This document shows, in pieces, positions 18,012-26,237 of a stretch of 64,000 bases of DNA. Under the pieces are notes generated by a model. The model did not search any database. It was not told the DNA's origin and was given only the letters and a program-made list of their open reading frames with translations. Source of the stretch: Alphaproteobacteria bacterium (GTDB lineage: Bacteria; Pseudomonadota; Alphaproteobacteria; Rhizobiales; BM303); NCBI GenBank assembly GCA_024275895.1, contig JAJRYE010000106.1, forward strand, positions 18,815 to 82,814, written 5' to 3'. The position numbers were made by a program, and so were the translations under genes. How positions within the stretch are numbered: position 1 is the first letter of the stretch; each line of letters begins with the position of its first letter.

Positions 18012-18454
18012 GATGTTTCTCCCGCAAATTGTTCTTTCAGGGCGTCAAACCCGGCCTGAAAGACGTTCTGGCTGATCAGGCCGGCCATCCCGGTTTCATT
18101 TCCGGGCGTTGTGTCAAACTCCGCCTTCCACTCGGCAAAGGTCCGGTTGCCATCGGTTACCGGTGTCAGTTTCAACTCCGCCACATAGTTGGTCAGATCA
18201 AGCCCCGCCTCAAGGATTGCATAGGAAAAGTGGAAATCAAAATCAGAGAGCATGAGCAGTTGCTCGCGGATATGGGTGCCGTCCTGCAGATAGAAACTGC
18301 GGATGCAACCCACCGCATCGCTTGGCCGCCCGCCCTCTATCATCGAGCGCGCGATTGCCGGGTGCCAGGCGGGCATGGCGTTAAAATCACGTATGAGGCT
18401 CCAGACCTTGTCGGTCGGTGCATCAATAACGGAACTGACAAATATTTTCACCAT
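18008..18454 (-). CDS. SRPBCC (START/MxaD-like) family protein
   Basis: About 148 aa with the polyketide-cyclase/START-like pattern: MVKIFVSSVIDAPTDKVW, a central WHPAIARSMIEGG and a C-terminal helix (ISQNVFQAGFDALKEQF). Such proteins bind hydrophobic small molecules in a deep cavity; the ligand here is unknown. I chose the ATG at 18454 because GAGGGA lies 6-8 nt upstream; a GTG at 18469 is the longer alternative. It lies 18 bp after the TIM-barrel gene and overlaps the flotillin start by 4 bp, indicating translational coupling. Confidence 0.82.
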   Translation of the reverse strand: MVKIFVSSVIDAPTDKVWSLIRDFNAMPAWHPAIARSMIEGGRPSDAVGCIRSFYLQDGTHIREQLLMLSDFDFHFSYAILEAGLDLTNYVAELKLTPVTDGNRTFAEWKAEFDTTPGNETGMAGLISQNVFQAGFDALKEQFAGETS

Positions 18455-18472
18455 ATCATCTTCCCTCACATT

Positions 18473-19306
18473 TTACGCGCGGCCAATGGCCTTGAATGTT
18501 TTGGTCTGTTTGGTGAGCGCATGTTCCGTCGGCAGCCGCTCCATGCTTGAAGCGCCGTAAAAGCCATTGCATCTGGGGCAGTTGGCGAGGATATATTCGG
18601 CATCTTCAGGCGAGGAAATCGGCCCGCCATGACAAAGGACAATGACATTATCACGCACGCCGAGCGCCGCATCGGCCCATTCATTAATCAGGGCAACACA
18701 ATCCTTCAGACCAAGAGCCGTATCGGCGCCGATATTGCCGCCGGTGGTCAGCCCCATATGCGGCACGATGATATCCGCCCCCGCCCGGGTCATGGCAATG
18801 GCGTCCCCGGCGCCAAAGACATAAGGCGTCGTCAGCATGTCCAGCTCATGAGCCCTGGCGATCATATCGACCTCAAGCGCGTATCCCATGCCTGTTTCTT
18901 CAAGATTGGCGCGGAAATTACCATCAATAAGACCAACAGTCGGAAAGTTCTGAACCCCGCTAAAGCCGAGATCACCGAGATGTTTTAAAAAATAATCGAG
19001 ATTTAAAAACGGGTCCGTTGCATTCACCCCGGCCAGCACGGGGGTGTGCTCAACAACGGGAAGAACTTCCGAAGCCATCTCCAGAACAATCTCATTGGCG
19101 TTACCATAGGCAAGAAGCCCGGCCAGCGAGCCGCGCCCGGCCATCCGGTAGCGTCCTGAATTGTAGATCACGATAAGGTCGATGCCGCCCGCCTCTTCGC
19201 ATTTTGCCGACAACCCGGTGCCCGCGCCGCCGCCGATAATGGGCTGGTTATCGGCGATCATCCCGCGGAACCGGGCAAGCAATTCCTGTCGCTTAATTCT
19301 GGCCAT
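18473..19306 (-). CDS. PEP-hydrolase-like TIM-barrel enzyme (COG5564-type; Tm-1 C-terminal-half homologue)
   Basis: 277 aa TIM barrel of the family named phosphoenolpyruvate hydrolase (Pfam PEP_hydrolase). Key segments are [68 protein letters not shown] and the late [12 protein letters not shown]. The true reaction of this group is not established. It immediately follows the LivF-UPF0261 gene (36-bp gap). UPF0261 and this barrel are the N- and C-terminal halves of plant Tm-1, so the two probably act together. Start at 19306 ([15 protein letters not shown]), with AGGA upstream; an in-frame ATG at 19330 is less likely. Two further barrel copies lie nearby, at 25572 and in the regulator at 26218. 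Confidence 0.85.
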   Translation of the reverse strand: MARIKRQELLARFRGMIADNQPIIGGGAGTGLSAKCEEAGGIDLIVIYNSGRYRMAGRGSLAGLLAYGNANEIVLEMASEVLPVVEHTPVLAGVNATDPFLNLDYFLKHLGDLGFSGVQNFPTVGLIDGNFRANLEETGMGYALEVDMIARAHELDMLTTPYVFGAGDAIAMTRAGADIIVPHMGLTTGGNIGADTALGLKDCVALINEWADAALGVRDNVIVLCHGGPISSPEDAEYILANCPRCNGFYGASSMERLPTEHALTKQTKTFKAIGRA

Positions 19307-19342
19307 CTGGATTCCTCCGTCTATCTGCATCCTGTATTATCG

Positions 19343-21529
19343 TCATTTTGCAATCCTGTTGAATTCCGCCGCCAGCGCATCCGCAAAGGCCGGATCGTTA
19401 ATGTGATGCGGAAGCCGGATGAGCCGGCGTTCAGCCGTTTGTTTTACCGAACCCTCCAGCGCCGCAAACAACGCCCTGTCCGCTTCCGGGTCGTGAAACG
19501 GCTGGCTCGGCGCATCAAGCGCGGAAACCCCGCCTTCGGGGATGAAAAATCTCACCGGGCCCTCGCAGCGGTTGAGCTTTTTGCCTATCCACTCGCCCAC
19601 AAGGCGGTTTTCCTCAACCGTTGTCCGCATCAGGGTCACCTGCGGGTTGTGCTCATAAAGATTGCGCTCCCTGAATTGCGGCGGCACGGTATCAATCGCG
19701 CCGAAATTCACCATATCCAGCGCGCCGCAGGAGCCGACATAGGGGATGCCGGTTCGCGCGGTGGCCCCCAGCCGGTCTTTACCGGCGCTCATCACCCCGC
19801 CCATCAGAAAATCGCAAATTTCCGTCGTACTGACATCCAGCATGCCTGAAAGCATGCCCGAATCCGCCAGTTTTTCCATCGAGCGGCCACCGGTGCCGGT
19901 GGCATGGAAAACGAGGCAGTCATATTTATGCTCCAGCTTGCGGGTCAGCAACTGGACGCAAGGCGTGGTAACGCCGAACATGGTCAGTCCGATCGCTGGT
20001 TTATGGCTCTGCCTTACCGGACGCTCGTGGCGGATCATTCCGGCAAGGGCATGGGCGGCATTGGCGAGAACGCGCTCGGAAATGCGGTTGATGCCCGAGA
20101 CATCGGTAACCGAATACATCATGCAGATATCGGAGGGGCCGACATAAGGCCCTACATCGCCTGACGCCACGGTTGAGACCATGATTTTCGGAATACCGAT
20201 ATCGAGAGCCTGCATGGCCGGCGTTGCCAGCGCCGTGCCGCCCGAACCGCCCAGGGAGATAACCCCCGCCACATCATCTTGCGCCGTCAGATAGTGCTCA
20301 AAAGCCACCGCCATGGCACTGACCGCCGTGCCGCGATCCCCGGTGAAAACAGCCTCCAAGCCGCCGGGATGGCTTTGCGCCACTGCCCTTGCGAGGATAT
20401 CGGCAGATGAGGGCCGGCCGGATGTGGAAAGATCAACGCTCAGGGTTTTCAGTCCACGTTTGACAAGGATATTGCGGACAAAATTCAACTCACGGGCTTT
20501 GGTATCAAAGGTTCCGGCGACATAGGCCCTGCCCGATACAGGGTTTGGCCCCCGGGCTTCAGAAGCCGCATCGGCCACAATTACCGGGGCGGCTGCGGCG
20601 GGAAGTACTGCATGGTCCCATCTTGTAATCGGTTTGCCGATCCCCATACGTTGATGGTCTTCGGGCCGGTGTTGCCCGACAAGCGGGTTTCCATAGGAAA
20701 ACCGGTTTGGCGAGCGGCCCAGTTGCGCCAGAGCGCCCGCTTCATATTCCGGTGCGGGCTTATCAACCGGCGCCTCGGCGCGCGGTGCGGCTGGTTCATC
20801 CTCGCCGCCGGCAACGCCGAGCAGTTTTTGCTGCATCACCTTGTCGGCCGCCAGCTGTGAGGAATTCAGTTCCACTTCGATACGGCCATTGACCATGATC
20901 GCAATACGCTCGGAAACCTGCATGGCAACGCCGAGATTTTGTTCGACCAGAAGAATGGAGACATCTTCATTCTTGCTCAGATGGATCAGCAATTCCTCCA
21001 CCTGATCAACAATGACCGGAGCCAGACCCTCGGTCGGCTCGTCCATGATCAGAAGATGCGGATTGCCAAGCAGGGCACGGCCAATGGCCAGCATCTGCTG
21101 CTCCCCGCCCGAAAGCTGGTTGCCGCCATTCCCGCGCCGCTCGCCAAGCCGGGGGAAGGTTGAATACACCCGCTCCCGGCTCCAGGCACCGCCCTTGCGC
21201 TCGGCCAGCCGCAAATGCTCATCGACACTGAGCGAGGGCCATATGCGCCGTCCCTGCGGTACATAACCAACACCGATATCCGAGATCTGATAGGGATCAA
21301 GCCCGAGCACATTCACAGCGCCGACATGAACCGAGCCGCCCGCCGCCGGGACAATGCCCATGATGGCGTTGCATAAGGTGGTTTTGCCCATGCCGTTGCG
21401 CCCGACCACGGCGAGAATGCCATTGGCGGGAACCTCCAGCGTCACCCCCTGCAAGGCGTGCGAGTGGCCGTAATAAACATTGAGATCAGTGACTTTAAGC
21501 GAAAGGCTTGAAGCTGCGCCGCTGCTCAT
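19343..21529 (-). CDS. Fusion of LivF-type ABC ATPase with a UPF0261 / Tm-1-like ATP-binding domain
   Basis: 728 aa. Residues 1-240 are a complete LivF-type ATPase: Walker A GRNGMGKT (43-50), signature LSGGEQQ (139-145), Walker [11 protein letters not shown] (159-168). A Pro/Ala-rich linker (about 241-333) joins it to a full UPF0261 domain (334-728) starting [17 protein letters not shown]. That domain has [56 protein letters not shown] and [21 protein letters not shown]0261 is the N-terminal half of plant Tm-1, an ATP-binding protein. The fusion puts an importer ATPase and the Tm-1-like domain in one chain. Its start overlaps the livG stop (ATGA, 21526-21529). Confidence 0.9.
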   Translation of the reverse strand: MSSGAASSLSLKVTDLNVYYGHSHALQGVTLEVPANGILAVVGRNGMGKTTLCNAIMGIVPAAGGSVHVGAVNVLGLDPYQISDIGVGYVPQGRRIWPSLSVDEHLRLAERKGGAWSRERVYSTFPRLGERRGNGGNQLSGGEQQMLAIGRALLGNPHLLIMDEPTEGLAPVIVDQVEELLIHLSKNEDVSILLVEQNLGVAMQVSERIAIMVNGRIEVELNSSQLAADKVMQQKLLGVAGGEDEPAAPRAEAPVDKPAPEYEAGALAQLGRSPNRFSYGNPLVGQHRPEDHQRMGIGKPITRWDHAVLPAAAAPVIVADAASEARGPNPVSGRAYVAGTFDTKARELNFVRNILVKRGLKTLSVDLSTSGRPSSADILARAVAQSHPGGLEAVFTGDRGTAVSAMAVAFEHYLTAQDDVAGVISLGGSGGTALATPAMQALDIGIPKIMVSTVASGDVGPYVGPSDICMMYSVTDVSGINRISERVLANAAHALAGMIRHERPVRQSHKPAIGLTMFGVTTPCVQLLTRKLEHKYDCLVFHATGTGGRSMEKLADSGMLSGMLDVSTTEICDFLMGGVMSAGKDRLGATARTGIPYVGSCGALDMVNFGAIDTVPPQFRERNLYEHNPQVTLMRTTVEENRLVGEWIGKKLNRCEGPVRFFIPEGGVSALDAPSQPFHDPEADRALFAALEGSVKQTAERRLIRLPHHINDPAFADALAAEFNRIAK

Positions 21530-22317
21530 CTGGTGCCCCCCCCGAGGTAAATGGCCTGCACGTCCTGATCGTTGCGGATTTCATCCGGCGTACCTTCACG
21601 AAACAGCTGCCCGTTATTCATGACCGTCACCTTATCGGACACCTTCAGCGCCACGTCCAGATCATGTTCGATAATCACGAAAGTGATGTGACCCGGCAAG
21701 CCGTTCAGCATCTCGACAAGCTGGGTGCGCTCGGCCGGTGAAAGCCCGGCGGCGGGCTCATCAAGCAGGATCAGGCGCGGCGCTCCGGCCATCGCCATGC
21801 CGATTTCAAGCTGTCTTTGCTGCCCGTGCGAAAGATCGCCGACCGGCATATCCGCCCGCTCACCGAGATGGACAAACCGCGCCAGATCACGGGCCCGTGT
21901 GCTGGCGATATCATCGGGCCGGGGGCGCTGCGGGCTGAAACGGCCATCCATTACGCCCCGCACCGCCAGATAAAGATTGTCCAGAACGCTCAAGCCGCCA
22001 AACAGCAGGGATTTCTGGTAGGTCCGGCGCAAGCCGCGCCGGATCCGGTTGTGAACCGCCAGATGCGTGATGTCCTCGCCAAAGAAGACGATGCGCCCGG
22101 AAGTTGGCGGAAAATCCCCGGTAATCGCATTGAACAGCGTTGTCTTGCCCGCCCCGTTGGCGCCGAGCACCGCCCGGCGCTCACCGGCGCGGACGGAAAA
22201 TGAAATATCCTCCAGCGCAACGAGCGAGCCGAATTTGCGGCCAACATCCGCAAGCTCAAGGGCAAAGGATGAACCGCCAATGGGATGACGGTCCATCTGC
22301 CGCGTATCATGCGACAT
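21526..22317 (-). CDS. livG: Branched-chain amino acid-type ABC transporter ATPase LivG
   Basis: About 263 aa ATPase of the HAAT family: Walker [17 protein letters not shown], signature [14 protein letters not shown], Walker [16 protein letters not shown], and the LivG-type C-terminal [19 protein letters not shown]. It pairs with the downstream LivF-type ATPase. The start is uncertain: ATG at 22317 (used here) or GTG at 22329; neither has a clear Shine-Dalgarno sequence. It follows the binding-protein gene closely. The transported substrate cannot be read from sequence. Confidence 0.92.
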   Translation of the reverse strand: MSHDTRQMDRHPIGGSSFALELADVGRKFGSLVALEDISFSVRAGERRAVLGANGAGKTTLFNAITGDFPPTSGRIVFFGEDITHLAVHNRIRRGLRRTYQKSLLFGGLSVLDNLYLAVRGVMDGRFSPQRPRPDDIASTRARDLARFVHLGERADMPVGDLSHGQQRQLEIGMAMAGAPRLILLDEPAAGLSPAERTQLVEMLNGLPGHITFVIIEHDLDVALKVSDKVTVMNNGQLFREGTPDEIRNDQDVQAIYLGGGTR

Positions 22318-22336
22318 ATCCGGGGTCACGGTTCAG

Positions 22337-23584
22337 TTACTTGCACGCCGGCACATTGCGTCCGACCCTGCCCAGGGCGAGGAACTTGGCGCGGTCCCCG
22401 TTCATGACCTGATTGACCTGCGGGATGATCTTGATCACCTTGTTGTAAAGCGTGCCGTCCTTTGCCTCGGTAACTTCGGTGAGGAAGATATCGGTTATCC
22501 CCTGGCGGTTTTCATCCAGAGACACCTTGCCCGTGGGCGTATCGAGCACGAGATTGGTCAATGCCGCACGATATTTGGCATGGCCGTCCGAGAGGTCGCC
22601 CTTGACCTTGTCGAGCGCGGTCAGGGCCGCCGACATGGAGATAAAATAACCATGGGCGAACAGTGACGGTGTCGGGAAGCCATCGGGGAACTGCGCCTTG
22701 TAGTCAGCCTTCCAGGCCTGCCAGACGGGGTTGTCCCAGCTATCGGCAATCGGGCCTGCCGACGGGGTGCCGACAACATAGGATTTGCGGCGGCCCTTGG
22801 AGCCGAGCACCGACTGATCAACCGTGATTGTGCCGCCGATCAGGGGTTTGTCGCCGCCGGCCTGCTCATACTGGGAAAGGAAATTGACCGCATCGGCGCC
22901 GCCAAGCCCGACCCATATGGCGTCGATATCATCGGGTATAGAGGCCACGATGGTTGAATAATCCTTGTTGCCGATCGGAACCCAGAAGCGGTTGGCGACC
23001 TTGCCGCCCAGATTGCAAAAATCATTCAGGAAGCCGAGAGCCATGGTGTAGGGAAACGAGTAATCCTCGCCAATGGTAACAATGTTCCGGTAGCCCTTGA
23101 CCTTGTAGACATATTCCCCCAGACCGGCCATCCACTGGGCGCCATCCCCGGTAAAGCGGAAAAAATTGGGTGCAGGATCGCGCAACGTGGTGTCCTGCGC
23201 GGCCGACAAACCGTTGATGAAGGTCACGCCGGGTTTGGTCTTGGCGTATTCCTTGATCGCCAGCCCTTCGGAGCCCGAAAGCGGTCCGACAACAATATCA
23301 ACTCCGTCTTGCTCAACCAGTTTCTTGACCGCGCGGATGGCGCTGTCGGGCGAGGTATCGGATGAGGAGCGGATAATCACCAGATCCTTGCCGCCCGCCT
23401 TGTTGCCCCATTTCTTCAGCGCCATGTCAACACCGCGCATCCCCTCCTTGCCAAGCACCGCAAAAGCGCCCTCCAGCGTTGCGATCGTGCCGATCTTGAT
23501 GGTCTCGGCGCTGGCCAGAACTGTCGATGAAAGCAAGCCTCCCACGACCGCCAGACCGATCAGGCTTCTTCTGGATAGTTTCAT
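22337..23584 (-). CDS. ABC transporter periplasmic substrate-binding protein (Leu/Ile/Val-type fold)
   Basis: About 415 aa, type I periplasmic binding protein. A Tat/Sec-like signal peptide (MKLSRRSLIGLAVVGGLL, then SSTVLASAE) is followed by IKIGTIATLEGAFAVLGKEG and VDIVVGPLSGSEGLAIKEYA. The start at 23584 is decided by the GGAGGATTATC ribosome site directly upstream; a longer in-frame start at 23767 would place 61 non-signal residues first. It lies between the permeases and livG. The ligand is unknown; the accessory genes argue against routine amino-acid uptake. Confidence 0.92.
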   Translation of the reverse strand: MKLSRRSLIGLAVVGGLLSSTVLASAETIKIGTIATLEGAFAVLGKEGMRGVDMALKKWGNKAGGKDLVIIRSSSDTSPDSAIRAVKKLVEQDGVDIVVGPLSGSEGLAIKEYAKTKPGVTFINGLSAAQDTTLRDPAPNFFRFTGDGAQWMAGLGEYVYKVKGYRNIVTIGEDYSFPYTMALGFLNDFCNLGGKVANRFWVPIGNKDYSTIVASIPDDIDAIWVGLGGADAVNFLSQYEQAGGDKPLIGGTITVDQSVLGSKGRRKSYVVGTPSAGPIADSWDNPVWQAWKADYKAQFPDGFPTPSLFAHGYFISMSAALTALDKVKGDLSDGHAKYRAALTNLVLDTPTGKVSLDENRQGITDIFLTEVTEAKDGTLYNKVIKIIPQVNQVMNGDRAKFLALGRVGRNVPACK

Positions 23585-23606
23585 GATAATCCTCCCTTTG
23601 TTTGTT

Positions 23607-24593
23607 TTACTGGCTGGATGCGCGGGCAGATGAGCTGCCCGGTTTGAAAAGACGACGCCACCAACCGATGACTCCGTCCGGTGAAAACAAAACGATAAAC
23701 AAAAATACCGCGCCGATGACCGTGTTGAAGCGCTCCCGGTCGATAAGATCAATGGCGAAATTATCAACCAGCGTGAAAATGAGCGCGCCGATAAAAGCGC
23801 CGACGGGATGTCCCAGCCCGCCGATAACCGCGATGATCAGAATATCAATCGCCGGGCCCACGCCGATTGAAGAAGGGTCAATCCGGTCATTCATCCAGAC
23901 CGTCAAAATACCGCCTATTGCAGCCAGAACCGAGGCGATTGCATAGGCCGTGATACGGTGCGCCTTGACGTGAAATCCCAGGGCTTCCATGCGCCGTGCA
24001 TTGTCGCGCACCCCCTGAAGGGCAACGCCGAAGGTGGAGCGCACCAGATGGGTTATCGCCAGATAGGAAAACGCCGCGAAGATCAGGCACAGATAGTAAA
24101 ACCACACCGGATTGCGCAGGTCATAACCGCCGATAACCGGGGCCTTGATGCCCGCAAATCCGGTAAATCCGTTGAATATTGCATAGTTTTGACGGGTAAA
24201 ATAAAAAAATCCGGTAGCAACCGCCAGGGTGATCATGATGGTGTAAATGCCCTCGGTACGCACCGATAAAACGCCGATCAAGGTCCCGAAGATAGTGGCG
24301 AGGATGATTGCGGTGATGATGACCACGGGCAGGGGCCAGCCGAGGCCAAGACCGGCGCTGTTGAGGCCGAAAATGGCCATGGAATAACCGGCCAGACCCG
24401 CAACACTCATCTGGGCCAGGGAAACCATGCCGCCATACCCGGCCAGAAGGATCAATCCCAGGGCGATAATTCCGTAAATAAATGTCTGCGCGCCGATCTG
24501 CACCAGCCAGAAGGCGTTGGCGAGCAACGGAAAGGCGGCAAGAAGCAGGGCGGTAATAATGACAGCCGGCGATATCAGATCGGTGCGTTTCAT
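23607..24593 (-). CDS. livM: ABC transporter permease LivM
   Basis: 328 aa inner-membrane permease with 8-10 hydrophobic segments and the LivM loop motif (GVALQGVRDNARRMEALGF, KAHRITAYAIASVLAAIGG). It overlaps the livH stop by 4 bp (ATGA at 24590-24593), showing translational coupling. It forms the transmembrane channel with LivH and is driven by LivG and the LivF-fusion ATPase. Confidence 0.95.
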   Translation of the reverse strand: MKRTDLISPAVIITALLLAAFPLLANAFWLVQIGAQTFIYGIIALGLILLAGYGGMVSLAQMSVAGLAGYSMAIFGLNSAGLGLGWPLPVVIITAIILATIFGTLIGVLSVRTEGIYTIMITLAVATGFFYFTRQNYAIFNGFTGFAGIKAPVIGGYDLRNPVWFYYLCLIFAAFSYLAITHLVRSTFGVALQGVRDNARRMEALGFHVKAHRITAYAIASVLAAIGGILTVWMNDRIDPSSIGVGPAIDILIIAVIGGLGHPVGAFIGALIFTLVDNFAIDLIDRERFNTVIGAVFLFIVLFSPDGVIGWWRRLFKPGSSSARASSQ

Positions 24594-25453
24594 GCGCTGC
24601 GCCCCATAATGCCCTGCGGACGCACGGCAAGAACCGCGACCATGATGACAAAGGTATAGACCACGCCATAGGTCGGCGAGTAGGCAAGGCCGTATTGCTC
24701 GGTCAAACCGATGAGAATGGCGCCGACGGCGCTGCCGGCCACGGAGCCCATGCCGCCGACAATCACCACGACCAGCGAAGCCAGCAGATAGCGCAAATCC
24801 TCACCCGGCGCGATGGAAAGGGCCGAGCCGCCGACAACCCCGGCAAGACCGGCCAGCCCCGCCCCCAGAGCGAAGGTCAGCGCGAAAATCAAATGCACAT
24901 TCACACCGGTTGCCGAGAGCATGTCGCGATCATCAACACCGGCCCGGATCATCATGCCGATGCGGGTCCGGTTGAGAAACAGCCATAGGGCGATGCCAAC
25001 GGTAATGGCGGCAACCAGAATGAAGAGTCGGTAGATCGGATAGACCTTGATGACCGGAATCCCCCTGAGCGCGCCGTAAAGCGCATCGGGAATTTCAAAC
25101 TGATAGGTCGTGCCGCCCCAATAGGCCAGCATCAGATCCGCGGCAATGATCGAAATCCCGATGGTCACCAGGGTTTGCCGCAGCTCCTGCCCCTCCAGAA
25201 ACCGGAACAGATAATGTTGCAGCAACAATCCAAGAAGCGCCATCGACAAAAACCCGCCCGCGATCGCGGCAACCCATGATCCGGTGGCTTCCTGGAACTG
25301 ATAGCCGATATAGGCCCCAAGCAGGTATAAGGAGCCATGCGCCATATTGACGTTGCGCATCAATCCGAACACCAGGGAAAAACCGCTGGCGACCAGAAAA
25401 TACAAGGCGGCAAGGGTCAGCCCGTTCAGTGTCGTGATCAAAAACAACTTCAT
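24590..25453 (-). CDS. livH: ABC transporter permease LivH
   Basis: 287 aa permease beginning MKLFLITTLNGLTLAALYFL, with ASGFSLVFGLMRNVNMAHG near the N-terminus and the permease loop motif RTRIGMMIRAGVDDRDMLSATG. The start at 25453 fits family length; an upstream frame to 25654 would add 67 non-homologous residues. It is the first gene of the operon livH-livM-binding protein-livG-livF/UPF0261-TIM barrel-SRPBCC-flotillin. The 118 bp to the divergent gene at 25572 hold the presumed promoter; I see no convincing -24/-12 site there. Confidence 0.95.
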   Translation of the reverse strand: MKLFLITTLNGLTLAALYFLVASGFSLVFGLMRNVNMAHGSLYLLGAYIGYQFQEATGSWVAAIAGGFLSMALLGLLLQHYLFRFLEGQELRQTLVTIGISIIAADLMLAYWGGTTYQFEIPDALYGALRGIPVIKVYPIYRLFILVAAITVGIALWLFLNRTRIGMMIRAGVDDRDMLSATGVNVHLIFALTFALGAGLAGLAGVVGGSALSIAPGEDLRYLLASLVVVIVGGMGSVAGSAVGAILIGLTEQYGLAYSPTYGVVYTFVIMVAVLAVRPQGIMGRSA

Positions 25454-25571
25454 GTGTGTCTCATGAGCGTCTTGCCTTGATGGACCACAAAATAACCATG
25501 CGAGTATCAAATCATGAATTGAAATCAATTTCCATTGGCAATGAACGAATAAACGGGTAAAATCGGGTAAC

Positions 25572-26237
25572 ATGAGCGCGATAACCCGAACTCCGTTGGA
25601 CTGGACCCTGATCCTTGCCGGGAGCTGCGAGCAGATAGATATCCGGCCGGGCACCAGTATGATCGTTCCCGCCTCCCCCCGGACGGGCGGGGTTCCGCTG
25701 TCCTTGAGGGGCTTGCTGCCAACCCATAATCACAACCGTAATCTGATCGATCTGTTGAACTCGTGTCCGGTAAATGCGTTTGCCGGGCACTCTTTTGTTG
25801 CCGCCATATTTGCCGCCGACAGCTTCTTGCCCTTCACCGATATGGTGCGGGCGATGCAACGGGTGGGGATACGCAAGGTGACCAATTTCCCGACGGTTTG
25901 CGCTTACGGGCCATTTGTTGAAACCGCCCTGAGCGATGTAGGGCTTGGGATTGAACTCGAGTTTGAAATCCTGGCCAGATTTCGCAACTCCGCCTTTGAA
26001 ACCGCCGCCACCTTGCGCGAAGTGAAGCATCAAAAAGCGGCGATAGAGGCCGGAAGCTTCGCCGTCATCGAGCTGGCCCGGTCAGACAAACAGGTATTTT
26101 CCAGGCTCTCCATGCAAAAAAATGCCGTAAAAACCCTGTTCATGACACCGGACGCCAGCGCTCCGCTCTCCGGCCGCCCTCCCAATACCGATGGCCTGGT
26201 GCTGACATGGGACCAGTTCAGCCAAGCCCGTATCTGA
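25572..26237 (+). CDS. Truncated stand-alone PEP-hydrolase-like TIM-barrel protein
   Basis: 221 aa. The middle aligns with the TIM-barrel enzyme at 18473: PLSLRGLLPTHNHNRNLIDLL, AMQRVGIRKVTNFPTVCAYG and DVGLGIELEFEILARFRN correspond to [36 protein letters not shown] and [18 protein letters not shown]. The N-terminal GGGAGTG loop and the C-terminal [11 protein letters not shown] strand are missing, so the barrel is incomplete and probably non-enzymatic. It is divergent from livH, and its 3' end overlaps the convergent regulator by 20 bp. It may be an effector-binding accessory or a decaying paralogue. Confidence 0.7.
   Translation: MSAITRTPLDWTLILAGSCEQIDIRPGTSMIVPASPRTGGVPLSLRGLLPTHNHNRNLIDLLNSCPVNAFAGHSFVAAIFAADSFLPFTDMVRAMQRVGIRKVTNFPTVCAYGPFVETALSDVGLGIELEFEILARFRNSAFETAATLREVKHQKAAIEAGSFAVIELARSDKQVFSRLSMQKNAVKTLFMTPDASAPLSGRPPNTDGLVLTWDQFSQARI

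Noticed and set aside
25454-25571. Sigma-54 promoter before livH for the neighbouring AAA+ regulator
   Set aside because: No GG-N10-GC arrangement near consensus on the livH strand, and the regulator lacks the GAFTGA loop.
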